Source of the DNA: Thiemannella venezuelensis | GTDB taxonomy: Bacteria > Actinomycetota > Actinomycetes > Streptosporangiales > Streptosporangiaceae | Length of the DNA: 64,000 nt | Direction: 5' to 3' | NCBI RefSeq assembly: GCF_014203605.1 | Contig: NZ_JACHJJ010000029.1 | Location: 1 to 64,000 of the forward strand | In this document: piece by piece, positions 18,001 to 28,954 of the stretch | Layout of the letters: each line of letters starts with the position of its first letter | Numbering within the stretch: position 1 is the first letter of the stretch | The notes under the pieces: model-generated | The model's input: the letters and a program-made list of their open reading frames with translations, nothing else | The model's database searches: none | What the model was told of the DNA's origin: nothing | Translations under genes and position numbers: made by a program

Positions 18001-18624
18001 ATCGCCGCCCGGATAGCGTCGCCGCCGCACAGGGCCGAGGTGCTCGCGCGGGCCGGGCGGCCTGCCGAGGCGTTCGCGGTGGCCGACGGCTCGGCGGACC
18101 CGGGCGAGCGGATCGCCGTCCTGCTCCGGATCGGGGAGACGGGTGACCAGGACCGGGACGGCATCGCCCACGCGCGGACGGCACTCGCCGACGTCGGCGA
18201 TCCGGTGCTGCTGGCTCCGCTGGCCAACGCGGTCAGCCTCGCCCTGGCCGAGTCCGGGCGCCCGGAGGCGGCGCTCGACGTCGTCAGGATGCTGCCGGAG
18301 GAGAAGCGCGCCGCGGCGCTGGCCCCGCTGGCGCCGTACGCGGGAGACGCCGTGGGCGAGGCCGCGGGGCTCGCGCGGACGCTGCGCGATCCCGTCAGCC
18401 GGGCCCGCGTGCTCGCGGGACTGATGGGACCGCTGGTCGCGTCGGGAGCGCCGGACATCCAGGGCCATCTCCGTGAAACACTGCGCACGCTCGCCACGGG
18501 AACCCGGGCGCAGCTTCTCGAGGCGGTCCCGGACCTGCTGCCGGGGCTGGTGGAAGCGGCCGGCCTCCAGGGCCTGGCGGATCTGGGCGCGGCGATCACC
18601 TCGGCACACCGGTGGTGGCCGTGA
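15079..18624 (+). CDS. STAND-type NTPase with α-solenoid C-terminus
   Basis: A 1181-residue NLR-like protein. Residues 7-27 are a short Gly/Ile/Thr-rich segment (GAGAIAIGGDAINSIFVTGG) that resembles bacterial amyloid-signalling motifs. A helical linker leads to the NTPase: YLVIEAEAGMGKTAF with Walker A AEAGMGKT (85-92; Ala replaces the first Gly), Walker B PIVIVVDGLNE (173-183), then VYVVVSQRT (sensor-like) and a winged-helix-like region (LLVTLTAVQEPLTLDALCRL). From about residue 450 to the end the protein is helical, with TPR-like units such as ALELARGITEPQARAEALTA and AALACISEIRDPEGLTRALF, a likely sensor. No membrane helix. It overlaps the genes on both sides (ATGA, GTGA). Probable signal-sensing oligomerising switch; ligand and effector are unproven. 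Confidence 0.85.
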   Translation: MSTTVRAEGAGAIAIGGDAINSIFVTGGANQFFIGQYERLVEAYLNPRALYRELRLDQFTGRAWLLRAIDDFLATNDRGYLVIEAEAGMGKTAFMAWLARERRYVHHFVRLMPDANDVGVALRNMAAQLIRAWDLQPMAVGGVLPASASRPDFFEEVVYEAAGKRDEIRPGEPIVIVVDGLNETAAPPGRNPLALPVELPEGVYVVVSQRTVHIPLAVATPRRVLRIRAGSPENLADLRAYLETAVTEPALAARLADAGVAPQDLVRQLVTRSAGVWLVLRYVLAELRNGTRTPDDLGSLPVGLWHYYARFWSEWQRTHEDTWPEMDLPLLVTLTAVQEPLTLDALCRLSGFPDSERAARLVGDAWRPFLQVEEGTQERYAAFHDSLGEFVAGKIDSSALTSAERPFVARLSAAQREAHDRIAERYLTAWGGLEGGLPGLRGEVADMDGGYGLRHVVHHLAAAGADAVLHRLMELEWPREEAVDPVDASPAANAWYEVHRARRTFAGYALDVRRAWARAERSGTLALELRYALVAASVNSMAGNVPSELLLLLVDNGVATAGQALELARGITEPQARAEALTALLPVLTGETRAETVREALASVQLVPDGYWRAGELVRLAPAAGPDHRDDLLRIATGLSRDYDRSISLRFLSAEPERRTTEPVPTAFSFDPADPQVFAAQYLQRTRRGVATLLQGIGADPGEETSAHRHVAASRFVRDPRWRAELLTASAHTAPSDARGDILRAALSISLMAGDRDALNAALASVAARLAAAGDVPAALACISEIRDPEGLTRALFAVSAQAPPPQRAEITRRAAGTAGRIADPAVRGQILRQHAAQLEGDLDDLLGSLGADWRASVWAAMGERNHDEDLLAKALSTAVAATEPGRARVIAELIPHLPSPLLATAHAAVGALEDPEQRDHGMTVLAARMGGLARLGDLDGIVSSISDAHWLTEALYRAGCGLAAAGQDGPAALIAARIASPPHRAEVLARAGRPAEAFAVADGSADPGERIAVLLRIGETGDQDRDGIAHARTALADVGDPVLLAPLANAVSLALAESGRPEAALDVVRMLPEEKRAAALAPLAPYAGDAVGEAAGLARTLRDPVSRARVLAGLMGPLVASGAPDIQGHLRETLRTLATGTRAQLLEAVPDLLPGLVEAAGLQGLADLGAAITSAHRWWP

Positions 18625-19193
18625 CCCCCGGCTTCGAGCTGGTCGTCCACCACCGGTACGGGTCGGGGAGCTGCGCCGACCTCTCCGGGTACGCCAACGA
18701 CGGGCACGCGACGGCGGGGACGGCGGGAGCCGAAGGGATGCCGTTCGACGGCCGGAGCACCCGCGTCGTGGTGTTCCCCGCGCTGAGCCTCACCGACCTC
18801 GGGGGCATCCGGGCCCGGGCGCGGGTGCAGGTCGACGAGCTGGACGACCGGCGAACGATCATGGAGGGCTACCTCTCGTTCTCGTTCTCGGTCGAACCCG
18901 ACGGAGCGCTCTCCGGAAGCGTCTACACGGGCCTCGAATGGCACCTGATCAGGACAGGCCCGGGGGTGGTTCCCCGGCACCGCTGGATCGACGTGGGTTT
19001 CGTCTACGACGGACGGGATTCCGCGTCCCTCTCCCTGGACGGCCGGGTGGTGGCCTCCCGCCACGCGGACTTCGGCAGGATGGGCGGCGTCGAGTGGCCC
19101 TACGGGCTGAACATCGGCGCGTGGCCGGACGAGGCCGCCCGTGTCTTCAGCGGACGTATGGCGGAGGTCTGGTTGTGGCGGCTGAGTCGCTGA
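18621..19193 (+). CDS. LamG-like (concanavalin A-fold) protein
   Basis: This 190-residue protein is a single jelly-roll domain of the Laminin_G_3 type: FELVVHHRYGSGSCADLSGY, ANDGHATAG, MPFDGRSTRVVVF, RHRWIDVGFVYDGRDSASLS, LDGRVVASRHADFG and FSGRMAEVWLWRLSR. It has no signal peptide, so it probably works in the cytoplasm as a ligand-binding module. The GTG at 18621 overlaps the STAND stop (GTGA); other in-frame GTGs lie at 18612 and 18615. It overlaps the amidohydrolase gene by 19 bases, so these three genes look like one translated unit. Confidence 0.8.
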   Translation: MTPGFELVVHHRYGSGSCADLSGYANDGHATAGTAGAEGMPFDGRSTRVVVFPALSLTDLGGIRARARVQVDELDDRRTIMEGYLSFSFSVEPDGALSGSVYTGLEWHLIRTGPGVVPRHRWIDVGFVYDGRDSASLSLDGRVVASRHADFGRMGGVEWPYGLNIGAWPDEAARVFSGRMAEVWLWRLSR

Positions 19194-20245
19194 GACTGGA
19201 GGACTACGCGCCGCGGTCCGAGCTGGTCGTCCCCGAGACATCGGTGACGCGTCCGCGTTTCCCGGTGATCGACGCCCACAGCCATCTGGGCACGGAGTTC
19301 GGCGGCGGCTGGGACCGCCGCCCGGTCGGCGAACTGCTGGACGTCCTGGACGCGTCAGGTGTGGAACGCCTCGTCGACCTCGACGGCGGCTGGGACGAGG
19401 AGGTGCTCGACCGGCATCTGGCACTGTTCAAGGAGGCCGCCCCTGAGCGTTTCGCCTGTTTCGGCGGTGTCGACTGGCAGGCCTGGCCGGAACTGGGCAA
19501 CCGGTTCCCCGAGTGGGCCGCCGACCGGCTGGCCGCGCAGGTCCGCAGGGGCGCCCAGGGACTCAAGATCTGGAAGCCGTTCGGCCTGTCCGTGGCCGAT
19601 CAGCGCGGGTGCCGGGTGGCGGTCGACGACCACCGGCTCGACGTCCTCTGGGCGACCGCGGCCGAGCTCGGCGTGCCGGTGGTCATCCACGTCGCCGACC
19701 CCGTCGCCTTCTTCCGCCCCATGGACGAGCGCAACGAACGCTACGAGCTGCTGCGTGAGAACCCGCAGTGGCACGCGCTCCGGCCGGGGTTCCCCCCGTT
19801 CGAAACCGTGGTCGGTGAGCTGGCCTCGCTGGTCGCCCGGCACCGTTCGACGGTTTTCGTCGGGGCCCACGTGGGCTGCTACGCCGAGAACCTCGCGTGG
19901 GTGAGCGTGCTCCTCGACCGGTGCCCGAACTTCTACGTGGACCTGGCGGCACGCCTAGACGAGCTGGCGCGGCAGCCGTACACCGCCAGGCGGTTCGTCG
20001 TCCGGCATCAGGACCGGGTGGTGTTCGGCACGGACTGGCCCGCCGACGTGGGGATGTACCGTACCCACTACCGGTTCCTGGAGACCGATGACGAGCACTT
20101 CCCCGGCCCGGGAGGGGACCGCCCGGGGAAGAGCTGGCGGCTGACCGGGCTCCACCTGCCGGACGACGTCCTGGCGAAGGTCTACCGGGACAACGCCCTC
20201 CGCCTGCTGGGGCCCGCTAGTCCGCGGAGCGCGTCGTGGTCGTGA
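19175..20245 (+). CDS. Amidohydrolase family protein (Amidohydro_2, TIM barrel)
   Basis: This 356-residue metal-dependent hydrolase of the PF04909 type has FPVIDAHSHLGTEFGGG (HxH on strand 1), RRGAQGLKIWKPFGLSVADQ (Lys on strand 4), PVVIHVADPVAFFRP (His on strand 5), TVFVGAHVGCYAEN (His on strand 6) and VVFGTDWPADVG (Asp on strand 8). All expected metal and catalytic residues are present, so it is probably active in hydrolysis or decarboxylation. The GTG start has GCGGAGG 7 bases upstream. Its 3' end overlaps a convergent gene by 29 bases. The substrate is unknown; an amide product of the neighbouring ligases is one possibility. Confidence 0.83.
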   Translation: MAAESLRLEDYAPRSELVVPETSVTRPRFPVIDAHSHLGTEFGGGWDRRPVGELLDVLDASGVERLVDLDGGWDEEVLDRHLALFKEAAPERFACFGGVDWQAWPELGNRFPEWAADRLAAQVRRGAQGLKIWKPFGLSVADQRGCRVAVDDHRLDVLWATAAELGVPVVIHVADPVAFFRPMDERNERYELLRENPQWHALRPGFPPFETVVGELASLVARHRSTVFVGAHVGCYAENLAWVSVLLDRCPNFYVDLAARLDELARQPYTARRFVVRHQDRVVFGTDWPADVGMYRTHYRFLETDDEHFPGPGGDRPGKSWRLTGLHLPDDVLAKVYRDNALRLLGPASPRSASWS

Positions 20246-20630
20246 TCCTGCTGCCCGACACGTCCCGCCCGATCGCGACGGAACCCTGGCCGCTCGCCGT
20301 CACCGTCGTCACGGTTCCCGCGACCCCGGCGGACCTGGCCTCGTCGAAGATCCGCCCGATCTCCGCCGCCAGCCCGGGATCCTCCGCGAGCAGCTTCTTC
20401 AGCTGGACCTTCAGGACGGTCCGGAGCTCCTCGTCGTCGGGGTTCTCCGCCACGTCGTTGACGGCCTCGCTCGCCGCGGGCCTCTCCTCGACCCTGCCGC
20501 GCAGCCTTTCCCAGATCCTCTGGCCGAATCCGGGTCCTTCCTGCCCGCCGCCGTCTCCGGTTCCTGCGGCGATGTTCAGCAGCTGGGGCAGCAAAGGAGC
20601 GAGATACGAGACCAGCGCAGCGATGTCCAT
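20217..20630 (-). CDS. Small protein with C-terminal amyloid-like motif, likely partner of the STAND NTPase
   Basis: I do not recognise a named family for this 137-residue protein. Residues 1-22 (MDIAALVSYLAPLLPQLLNI) are a hydrophobic helix; residues 24-36 are Gly-rich; residues 37-100 are charged and helical (RIWERLRGRVEERPAASEAV, LKVQLKKLLAEDPGLAAEIG). Residues 113-133 read SGQGSVAIGRD, then VSGSRITTTT. They match the N-terminal motif of the STAND NTPase at the G-G-A-I-G-D-S-T positions. In bacterial NLR/effector pairs the effector carries the motif at its C-terminus and the NLR at its N-terminus, as here. GGGGTAGG precedes the ATG. It is divergent from the AsnB-like gene (81 bases). Confidence 0.7.
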   Translation of the reverse strand: MDIAALVSYLAPLLPQLLNIAAGTGDGGGQEGPGFGQRIWERLRGRVEERPAASEAVNDVAENPDDEELRTVLKVQLKKLLAEDPGLAAEIGRIFDEARSAGVAGTVTTVTASGQGSVAIGRDVSGSRITTTTRSAD

Positions 20631-20711
20631 GTCCTACCCCACCGGATGGATTCGGCCTACGGCCATCCAGTCTACGCAGGCGCTCCGGCGCCCGGACAGG
20701 AGTTGGCGACG

Positions 20712-22223
20712 ATGGCGGGAATCTTCGGGCACATCCGGTTCGGTGTCCCGGACCTCCCCGCCACCGCCACCGCCACCACCACCGCCTCCTTCGACGGCGA
20801 CACCTCCGCCGTCTGGGATCCCCGCGGTCAGACCCTGCGCCTGACCTGCGACCGCCTGGGCTCGAACCCGCTGTACTACCACCTCACCGGGGACGGCGTG
20901 CTGTTCGCGTCCCGGCCGGAGGCGATCCTCGCCCACGTCGACCCGGTCCTCGACCTGGACGGCCTCCGCAAGGCCCTGGCCTTCACCCTCAGCGTTCCCG
21001 GCGTTCCCTGGAGCGGGATCTCCGGGGTCGCGCCGGGCACCACCACGACCGTCACCCCCTCCGGTGTGAGGACGGAGACCTACTGGAGACTGACGGCCCG
21101 CGAGCACACCGACGACCTCGCCACCACCGTGGCGAACATCCGGGACCTGCTCACCGACGCGGTGCGCAGCCGGCCCGTCCGCGCCGCGCTGCTCTCCGGC
21201 GGCCTCGACTCCAGTCTGCTCACCGCGCTCGCCGGAACCCGGCTTCACACCTACGACGTGGACTTCACCGGCTACGAGGACCACTTCACCGCAGATGACG
21301 AGCGCGCGGCCCCCGACGCCCCCTATGCCGCCGAGGCGGCGGCCCACCTGGGCACCCTCCACCGCACGGTCGGCCTGACCCCCGCCGCGCTCGCGGACCC
21401 GGACCTGCGCAGAACAGTGGTCCGCGCCTACGGGATCCCGCCCGGCTGGGGCGACCGGGACCGCTCCGCCTACCTGCTCTACCGCTCGGTCCGTGAGGAC
21501 TTCCCGGGTGCGCTCTCGGGCGAGGCGGCCGACGAACTGTTCGGCGGCTACGCCGTGTTCTTCGATCCCGTGATCCACCGGGCCCGGACCTTCCCGTGGG
21601 TCGCGACCGGCTACACCACGTACGGGCCGGTCTCCGAGGCCCTGCGTCCGGAACTGCGGCTGGACCTCCCGGGCCACCTGGCCGGCGAGTACGCCCGTTC
21701 CGTCTCCGAAGTCGAGTGCCTCGACGGCGAGGACGAGGGCGAGCGGCGGATGCGGACCGTCGCCCACCTGTACCTGACCAGGGCGCTGCCGGTGCTCCTC
21801 ACCCGCAAGGACCGTCTGAGCAGGGCGGCCGGGCTGGACGTCCGGCTGCCCTTCGCCGACCACCGGCTGGTCGAGTACGTCTACAACGTCCCGTGGTCGA
21901 TGAAGACCTTCGACGGCCGGGAGAAGAGCCTGCTCCGCGCCGCCGCCCGCGGTCTGCTGCCGCCTTCGGTCCTGGGCCGCCTGAAGACCGCCTTCCCGTC
22001 GATCCGGCATCCCGCGTACTCGGCGGCGCTCGCGCGTCAGGCGGCCGAGCTCGCGGCCGAAGCCGGTCACGCCGTGTTCGCGATCGCGGACCGGTCCTGG
22101 CTCGGCGCCGTCGGGCGGCGGGACGCCCGCTCCATGCCGGCCCGGACCCGCAACACCCTGGAGTGGATCCTCAACCTGGCCGCCTGGCTGGAGCTGTACC
22201 GCCCGACGCTACGCCTGCCCTGA
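20712..22223 (+). CDS. Asparagine synthetase-like amide synthetase with inactive glutaminase domain
   Basis: This 503-residue AsnB-like protein starts MAGIFGHIRFG, where working enzymes have MCGI: the catalytic Cys is Ala. The N-terminal domain is also about 60 residues shorter than in AsnB before the landmark CDRLGSNPLYY. The synthetase domain looks intact: PPi loop LLSGGLDSSLL, SGEAADELFGGY, LTRKDRLSRAAGLDVRLPFA and REKSLLRAAARGLLPPSVLG. It probably uses free ammonia or another amine to amidate a carboxylate, as do β-lactam synthetase and lasso cyclases, but no lasso genes are near. AGGAG lies 9 bases before the ATG. An in-frame ATG at 20646 would hide the MAGIFG start. Confidence 0.82.
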   Translation: MAGIFGHIRFGVPDLPATATATTTASFDGDTSAVWDPRGQTLRLTCDRLGSNPLYYHLTGDGVLFASRPEAILAHVDPVLDLDGLRKALAFTLSVPGVPWSGISGVAPGTTTTVTPSGVRTETYWRLTAREHTDDLATTVANIRDLLTDAVRSRPVRAALLSGGLDSSLLTALAGTRLHTYDVDFTGYEDHFTADDERAAPDAPYAAEAAAHLGTLHRTVGLTPAALADPDLRRTVVRAYGIPPGWGDRDRSAYLLYRSVREDFPGALSGEAADELFGGYAVFFDPVIHRARTFPWVATGYTTYGPVSEALRPELRLDLPGHLAGEYARSVSEVECLDGEDEGERRMRTVAHLYLTRALPVLLTRKDRLSRAAGLDVRLPFADHRLVEYVYNVPWSMKTFDGREKSLLRAAARGLLPPSVLGRLKTAFPSIRHPAYSAALARQAAELAAEAGHAVFAIADRSWLGAVGRRDARSMPARTRNTLEWILNLAAWLELYRPTLRLP

Positions 22224-22292
22224 CCCCTCCGGCGGGCCGCTTTGCCTCCGACTCGGAATCCCTACCTTGCCGTGGTGGATTTGGTACTCTTG

Positions 22293-22380
22293 GCGCCGGG
22301 CCGAGAGGCGCTGCAACGGGTTCACACCCGCCACGCTCGGTCTGCTCCGTTTTCGCGAAGGGCGCCTCCGACAACGGAGG
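22293..22380 (+). promoter_or_regulatory. SAH riboswitch upstream of metH
   Basis: The leader holds the landmarks of the S-adenosylhomocysteine riboswitch: CCGAG...GCGCTGCAACGGG, CCCGCCACGCTCGG and AAGGGCGCC. P1 pairs GGCGCC (22293-22298) with GGCGCC (22361-22366), and P2 pairs CCGAG with CTCGG. Directly after, CCTCCG (22365-22370) and CGGAGG (22375-22380) form a perfect hairpin that hides the Shine-Dalgarno of metH and shares two bases with P1. So SAH binding, by holding P1, should free the ribosome site and switch metH on. Confidence 0.82.
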
Positions 22381-22386
22381 TGACCG

Positions 22387-26094
<3,708 letters not shown>

Positions 26095-26211
26095 CCCGCG
26101 GCCGCGTCCGGTGCGGTGCCCGCTGACCAGGGCGACCGGTACGGCACGGCGGCCGCCGTACCGGCCCCGGGCCGCCCGCCGGGCCGGCGGGCTCGGCTAA
26201 CCTGGGGCCCG

Positions 26212-27366
26212 ATGAACCGCCTGACGACGCCCTGGGGCGAGCTCGACCTCGCCCGTTTCCCCGACGACCCCCGCGACCCGTTCCGCGCCTGGGACGCCGC
26301 CGACGAGTACCTGCTGCGGCACCTCGCAGGGATCGACACGGAGCCGGTGGACCTGTCGGGCACCGTGGTCGTGTCGGGCGACCGGTGGGGCGCGCTGGCC
26401 GCCGCGCTCGCCGGCCACCACCCTGTGCAGATCACCGACTCGTTCCTGACCCAGGAGGCGACCCGGGCGAACCTGAAGCGCAACGGGACCGACCCGGACG
26501 CGGTGCGGCTGCTGTCGACCAGGGACGCGCCGCCGGACCGGATCGACGTGCTGCTGGTCCGCGTGCCCAGGAGTCTGGCGCTCCTGGAGGACCAGCTGCA
26601 CCGCCTGGCGCCCGCCGTGCACGCGGGCACCGTCGTGGCCGGCACGGGGATGGTCACCGAGATCCACACCTCGACGCTGCGGCTGTTCGAGCGGATCCTC
26701 GGGCCGACCAGGACGTCGCTGGCGGTGAAGAAGGCGCGGCTCGTCTTCTGCGCGCCGGACCCGGACCTGCCCAGGACCCCCAGCCCGTGGCCGCGGAGCT
26801 ACGAGCTGCCCGCCAGCGTCGGGGCGGTCTCGGGCCGGACCGTCGTCAACCACGCGGGGGTCTTCTGCGCCGACCGCCTCGACGTCGGGACCCGGTTCCT
26901 CCTGCGCCACCTGCCCCGCCGCCGCGGCCCCGAGCGGGTGGTGGACCTGGGCTGCGGCAACGGGGTCGTCGGCACGGCCGCGGCGCTGGCCAACGGCGAG
27001 GCCGAGGTGCTGTTCGTCGACGAGTCCCACCAGGCGGTGGCCTCGGCGCGGGCCACCTTCGGGGCGAACCTCGGCCCGGACGCGGCGGCCGAGTTCCGGG
27101 TGGGCGACGGCCTGTCGGGCGTGCCGGCGGGGACGGTGGACCTGGTGCTCAACAACCCGCCGTTCCACAGCCACCGGGGCACGACCGACGCGACGGCCTG
27201 GCGGATGTTCACCGGGTCGCGCGCCGCGCTGCGCCGCGGGGGAGAGCTGTGGGTCATCGGCAACCGGCACCTCGGCTACCACGTGAAGCTGCGCCGGATC
27301 TTCGGCAACTGCGAGGTCGTCGCGAGCGACCCGAAGTTCGTCCTCCTGCGCGCCGTCAAGAACTGA
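26212..27366 (+). CDS. RlmG/RsmC-type rRNA guanine-N2 methyltransferase
   Basis: This 384-residue protein has a degenerate N-terminal methyltransferase-like half and a catalytic C-terminal half, as in RlmG and RsmC. The catalytic half has SAM motif I VVDLGCGNGVVGTAAAL and the N6/N2-methylation motif VLNNPPFHSH (NPPF), plus SRAALRRGGELWVIGNRHL and HVKLRRIFGNCEVVASDPKF. The last two match RlmG well (23S G1835 methylation in E. coli), though the target here is not shown. The start is the ATG at 26212; no clear ribosome site is seen, so it may be leaderless. Confidence 0.85.
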   Translation: MNRLTTPWGELDLARFPDDPRDPFRAWDAADEYLLRHLAGIDTEPVDLSGTVVVSGDRWGALAAALAGHHPVQITDSFLTQEATRANLKRNGTDPDAVRLLSTRDAPPDRIDVLLVRVPRSLALLEDQLHRLAPAVHAGTVVAGTGMVTEIHTSTLRLFERILGPTRTSLAVKKARLVFCAPDPDLPRTPSPWPRSYELPASVGAVSGRTVVNHAGVFCADRLDVGTRFLLRHLPRRRGPERVVDLGCGNGVVGTAAALANGEAEVLFVDESHQAVASARATFGANLGPDAAAEFRVGDGLSGVPAGTVDLVLNNPPFHSHRGTTDATAWRMFTGSRAALRRGGELWVIGNRHLGYHVKLRRIFGNCEVVASDPKFVLLRAVKN

Positions 27367-27371
27367 CGGCC

Positions 27372-27406
27372 GCGGAGCACCGGAGGCCGGCCGGCGAGTG
27401 CTCCGC
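27372..27406 (+). terminator. Hairpin after the RlmG-like gene
   Basis: GCGGAGCAC and GTGCTCCGC form a perfect 9-bp stem with a 17-base loop, starting 6 bases after the stop codon. Confidence 0.5.
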
Positions 27407-27460
27407 CCGTCCTCCCCTCCCCGCGCGGCCGGTGGCGGGGCCGTACGGCCCGCGCCGGGA

Positions 27461-28369
27461 TCAAGACCTGGGGTGGGCGGCGAAGAACCGCCAGATGACG
27501 GCGGTGGCGTCGAGGGCCGCCGACGGGGGATCGGCCCGCTCGCGGACGACCTCGCCGCCCGGCCACTGGTGCCCCGCCCCCTCGACGGTGATCAGTTCGA
27601 CGGCGCGGCCGCGCGGGCACCTGGCGCGTTCGACGGTGACCGGTCCCGACCGGGAGACGGAGGGACGGCCGCAGTCGCCGGTCGCGCGCCAGCCGGCGAC
27701 GACCTCCCGCACCGGAGGCCCGTCGATCCTGGCGAACCCGGCGCCGGGGGCGCCGTCGAACCGCACGGCCTCGTCGGCCAGGCCGTGGACGTGGACGACC
27801 GAGAGGGGCGCGGGCGCGCGGCAGGCGCCCATCCGGGTCGCGGCCACCGGACCGGCCGCCGCGAAGACCGCGGTGTCGCAGGCCAGCCGGTAGGCCATCA
27901 TGCCGCCGTTGGAGATCCCCGTCACGTACACCCGCCGGGGGTCGGTCCCCAGCCTCCGGCCGATCTCCGCGACCATCCGGCCGACGAAGGCGACGTCGTC
28001 CACCCGTTCCCGGCCCGGCCTGCCGCAGCAGCCGCCGCCGGCGTTCCACGCCCTGCCGTACCCGTCGGGGTAGGCGACGGCGAAACCCCGCAGGTCGGCC
28101 TCGGCGTTCCACCCGTAGGAGCGCTCCGCCTGCCGCGCCGAGCCGAAGCCGCCGTGCAGCATCACCACCAGCGGAGCCTTCGCCGGGAGCGACGCGGGCC
28201 GGTAGAGCCGGTAGCCGCGCTCCCGCCCGTCGACCGTGATCGTGTGGACGGTGGTCCTTCCCTCGCCTGCGGCGCGGGTCGCCGTCTCCGCCGCGGCGCC
28301 GCTTCCCGCGGTGCACACCACGGCCAGTACGGCGAACACCGCCGCCGCACCCGCACGGATCATCCGCAT
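27461..28369 (-). CDS. Secreted PHB-depolymerase/LpqC-type esterase
   Basis: This 302-residue α/β-hydrolase belongs to the poly(3-hydroxybutyrate) depolymerase/feruloyl esterase group. The N-terminus is a signal peptide (MRMIRAGAAAVFAVLAVVCT, AGSGAAA). Core motifs: APLVVMLHGGFGSARQAER (oxyanion), GFAVAYPDGYGRAWNAGGGC, VYVTGISNGGMMAYRLAC (nucleophile Ser in GISNGG) and EGAGHQWPGG (catalytic His). It probably hydrolyses polyester or acyl esters outside the cell. GGGAG lies 7 bases before the ATG. It is divergent from the deaminase gene. Confidence 0.88.
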   Translation of the reverse strand: MRMIRAGAAAVFAVLAVVCTAGSGAAAETATRAAGEGRTTVHTITVDGRERGYRLYRPASLPAKAPLVVMLHGGFGSARQAERSYGWNAEADLRGFAVAYPDGYGRAWNAGGGCCGRPGRERVDDVAFVGRMVAEIGRRLGTDPRRVYVTGISNGGMMAYRLACDTAVFAAAGPVAATRMGACRAPAPLSVVHVHGLADEAVRFDGAPGAGFARIDGPPVREVVAGWRATGDCGRPSVSRSGPVTVERARCPRGRAVELITVEGAGHQWPGGEVVRERADPPSAALDATAVIWRFFAAHPRS

Positions 28370-28483
28370 GCCCGAACTCCCTTCCCTCGATGGACGACAG
28401 CCGGCAGTGAACCCGATCTTCTTGGCAAATTCATGAGATCCCGGTGCATGCTGGGCACAGATCACATACGGACGGAGCCGATC

Positions 28484-28909
28484 ATGACCTCTGACGACGA
28501 ACGTTTCCTCCGCAGGGCCATCGAGCTCGCCGCCGGGGCCCGGGCCGCCGGAGAAGCGCCCTTCGGATCGCTTCTGGTGGGCCCGGACGGCAGAGTGCTG
28601 GCCGAGGGGTACAACACGGTCGCCGGCGACCGGGACATCTCCGCCCACCCCGAGCTGAAGCTGGCCAGGTGGGCGGCCCGAGAGCTCGATCCCGGTACGG
28701 CGGCCGCCACCACCATGTACACGAGCTGCCAGCCCTGCGGCATGTGCGCGGGCGCCATCGAGCGCTCCGGTCTCGGCCGCGTCGTGTTCGCGCTCTCCGA
28801 CGAGCAGCTCGGCGAGCTCAAGCCGGGCGGCGGCCGGCCGCACGTGCCCTACGAGGGTCCGGCACTGTTCGACGAGGCGCGCGTCCCGGTCGACGGCTAC
28901 TACCGCTGA
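28484..28909 (+). CDS. Nucleoside/cytidine-type deaminase
   Basis: This 141-residue zinc deaminase of the dCMP/tRNA-adenosine/guanine deaminase fold has AHPELKLAR, where the zinc motif is H-P-E rather than the usual H-A-E, and SCQPCGMCAGAI with the two zinc Cys residues. Length and arrangement fit single-domain nucleoside or guanine deaminases; the substrate is unsure. GGAG lies 6 bases before the ATG. An upstream open frame in the same phase is ignored. Confidence 0.87.
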   Translation: MTSDDERFLRRAIELAAGARAAGEAPFGSLLVGPDGRVLAEGYNTVAGDRDISAHPELKLARWAARELDPGTAAATTMYTSCQPCGMCAGAIERSGLGRVVFALSDEQLGELKPGGGRPHVPYEGPALFDEARVPVDGYYR

Positions 28910-28910
28910 C

Positions 28911-28943
28911 CCGCCGGGGCGGACACGCCTCCCGCCCCGGCGG
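28911..28943. terminator. Terminator between the deaminase and nitronate monooxygenase genes
   Basis: CCGCCGGGGCGG and CCGCCCCGGCGG form a perfect 12-bp stem with a 9-base loop between two convergent genes. Confidence 0.7.
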
Positions 28944-28954
28944 CCGGGGGGGGG

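Noticed and set aside
20712-22223. Lasso-peptide cluster (AsnB-like cyclase)
   Set aside because: No precursor peptide, PqqD-like recognition protein or B2-type protease is near, and the synthetase has the general AsnB acceptor motifs.
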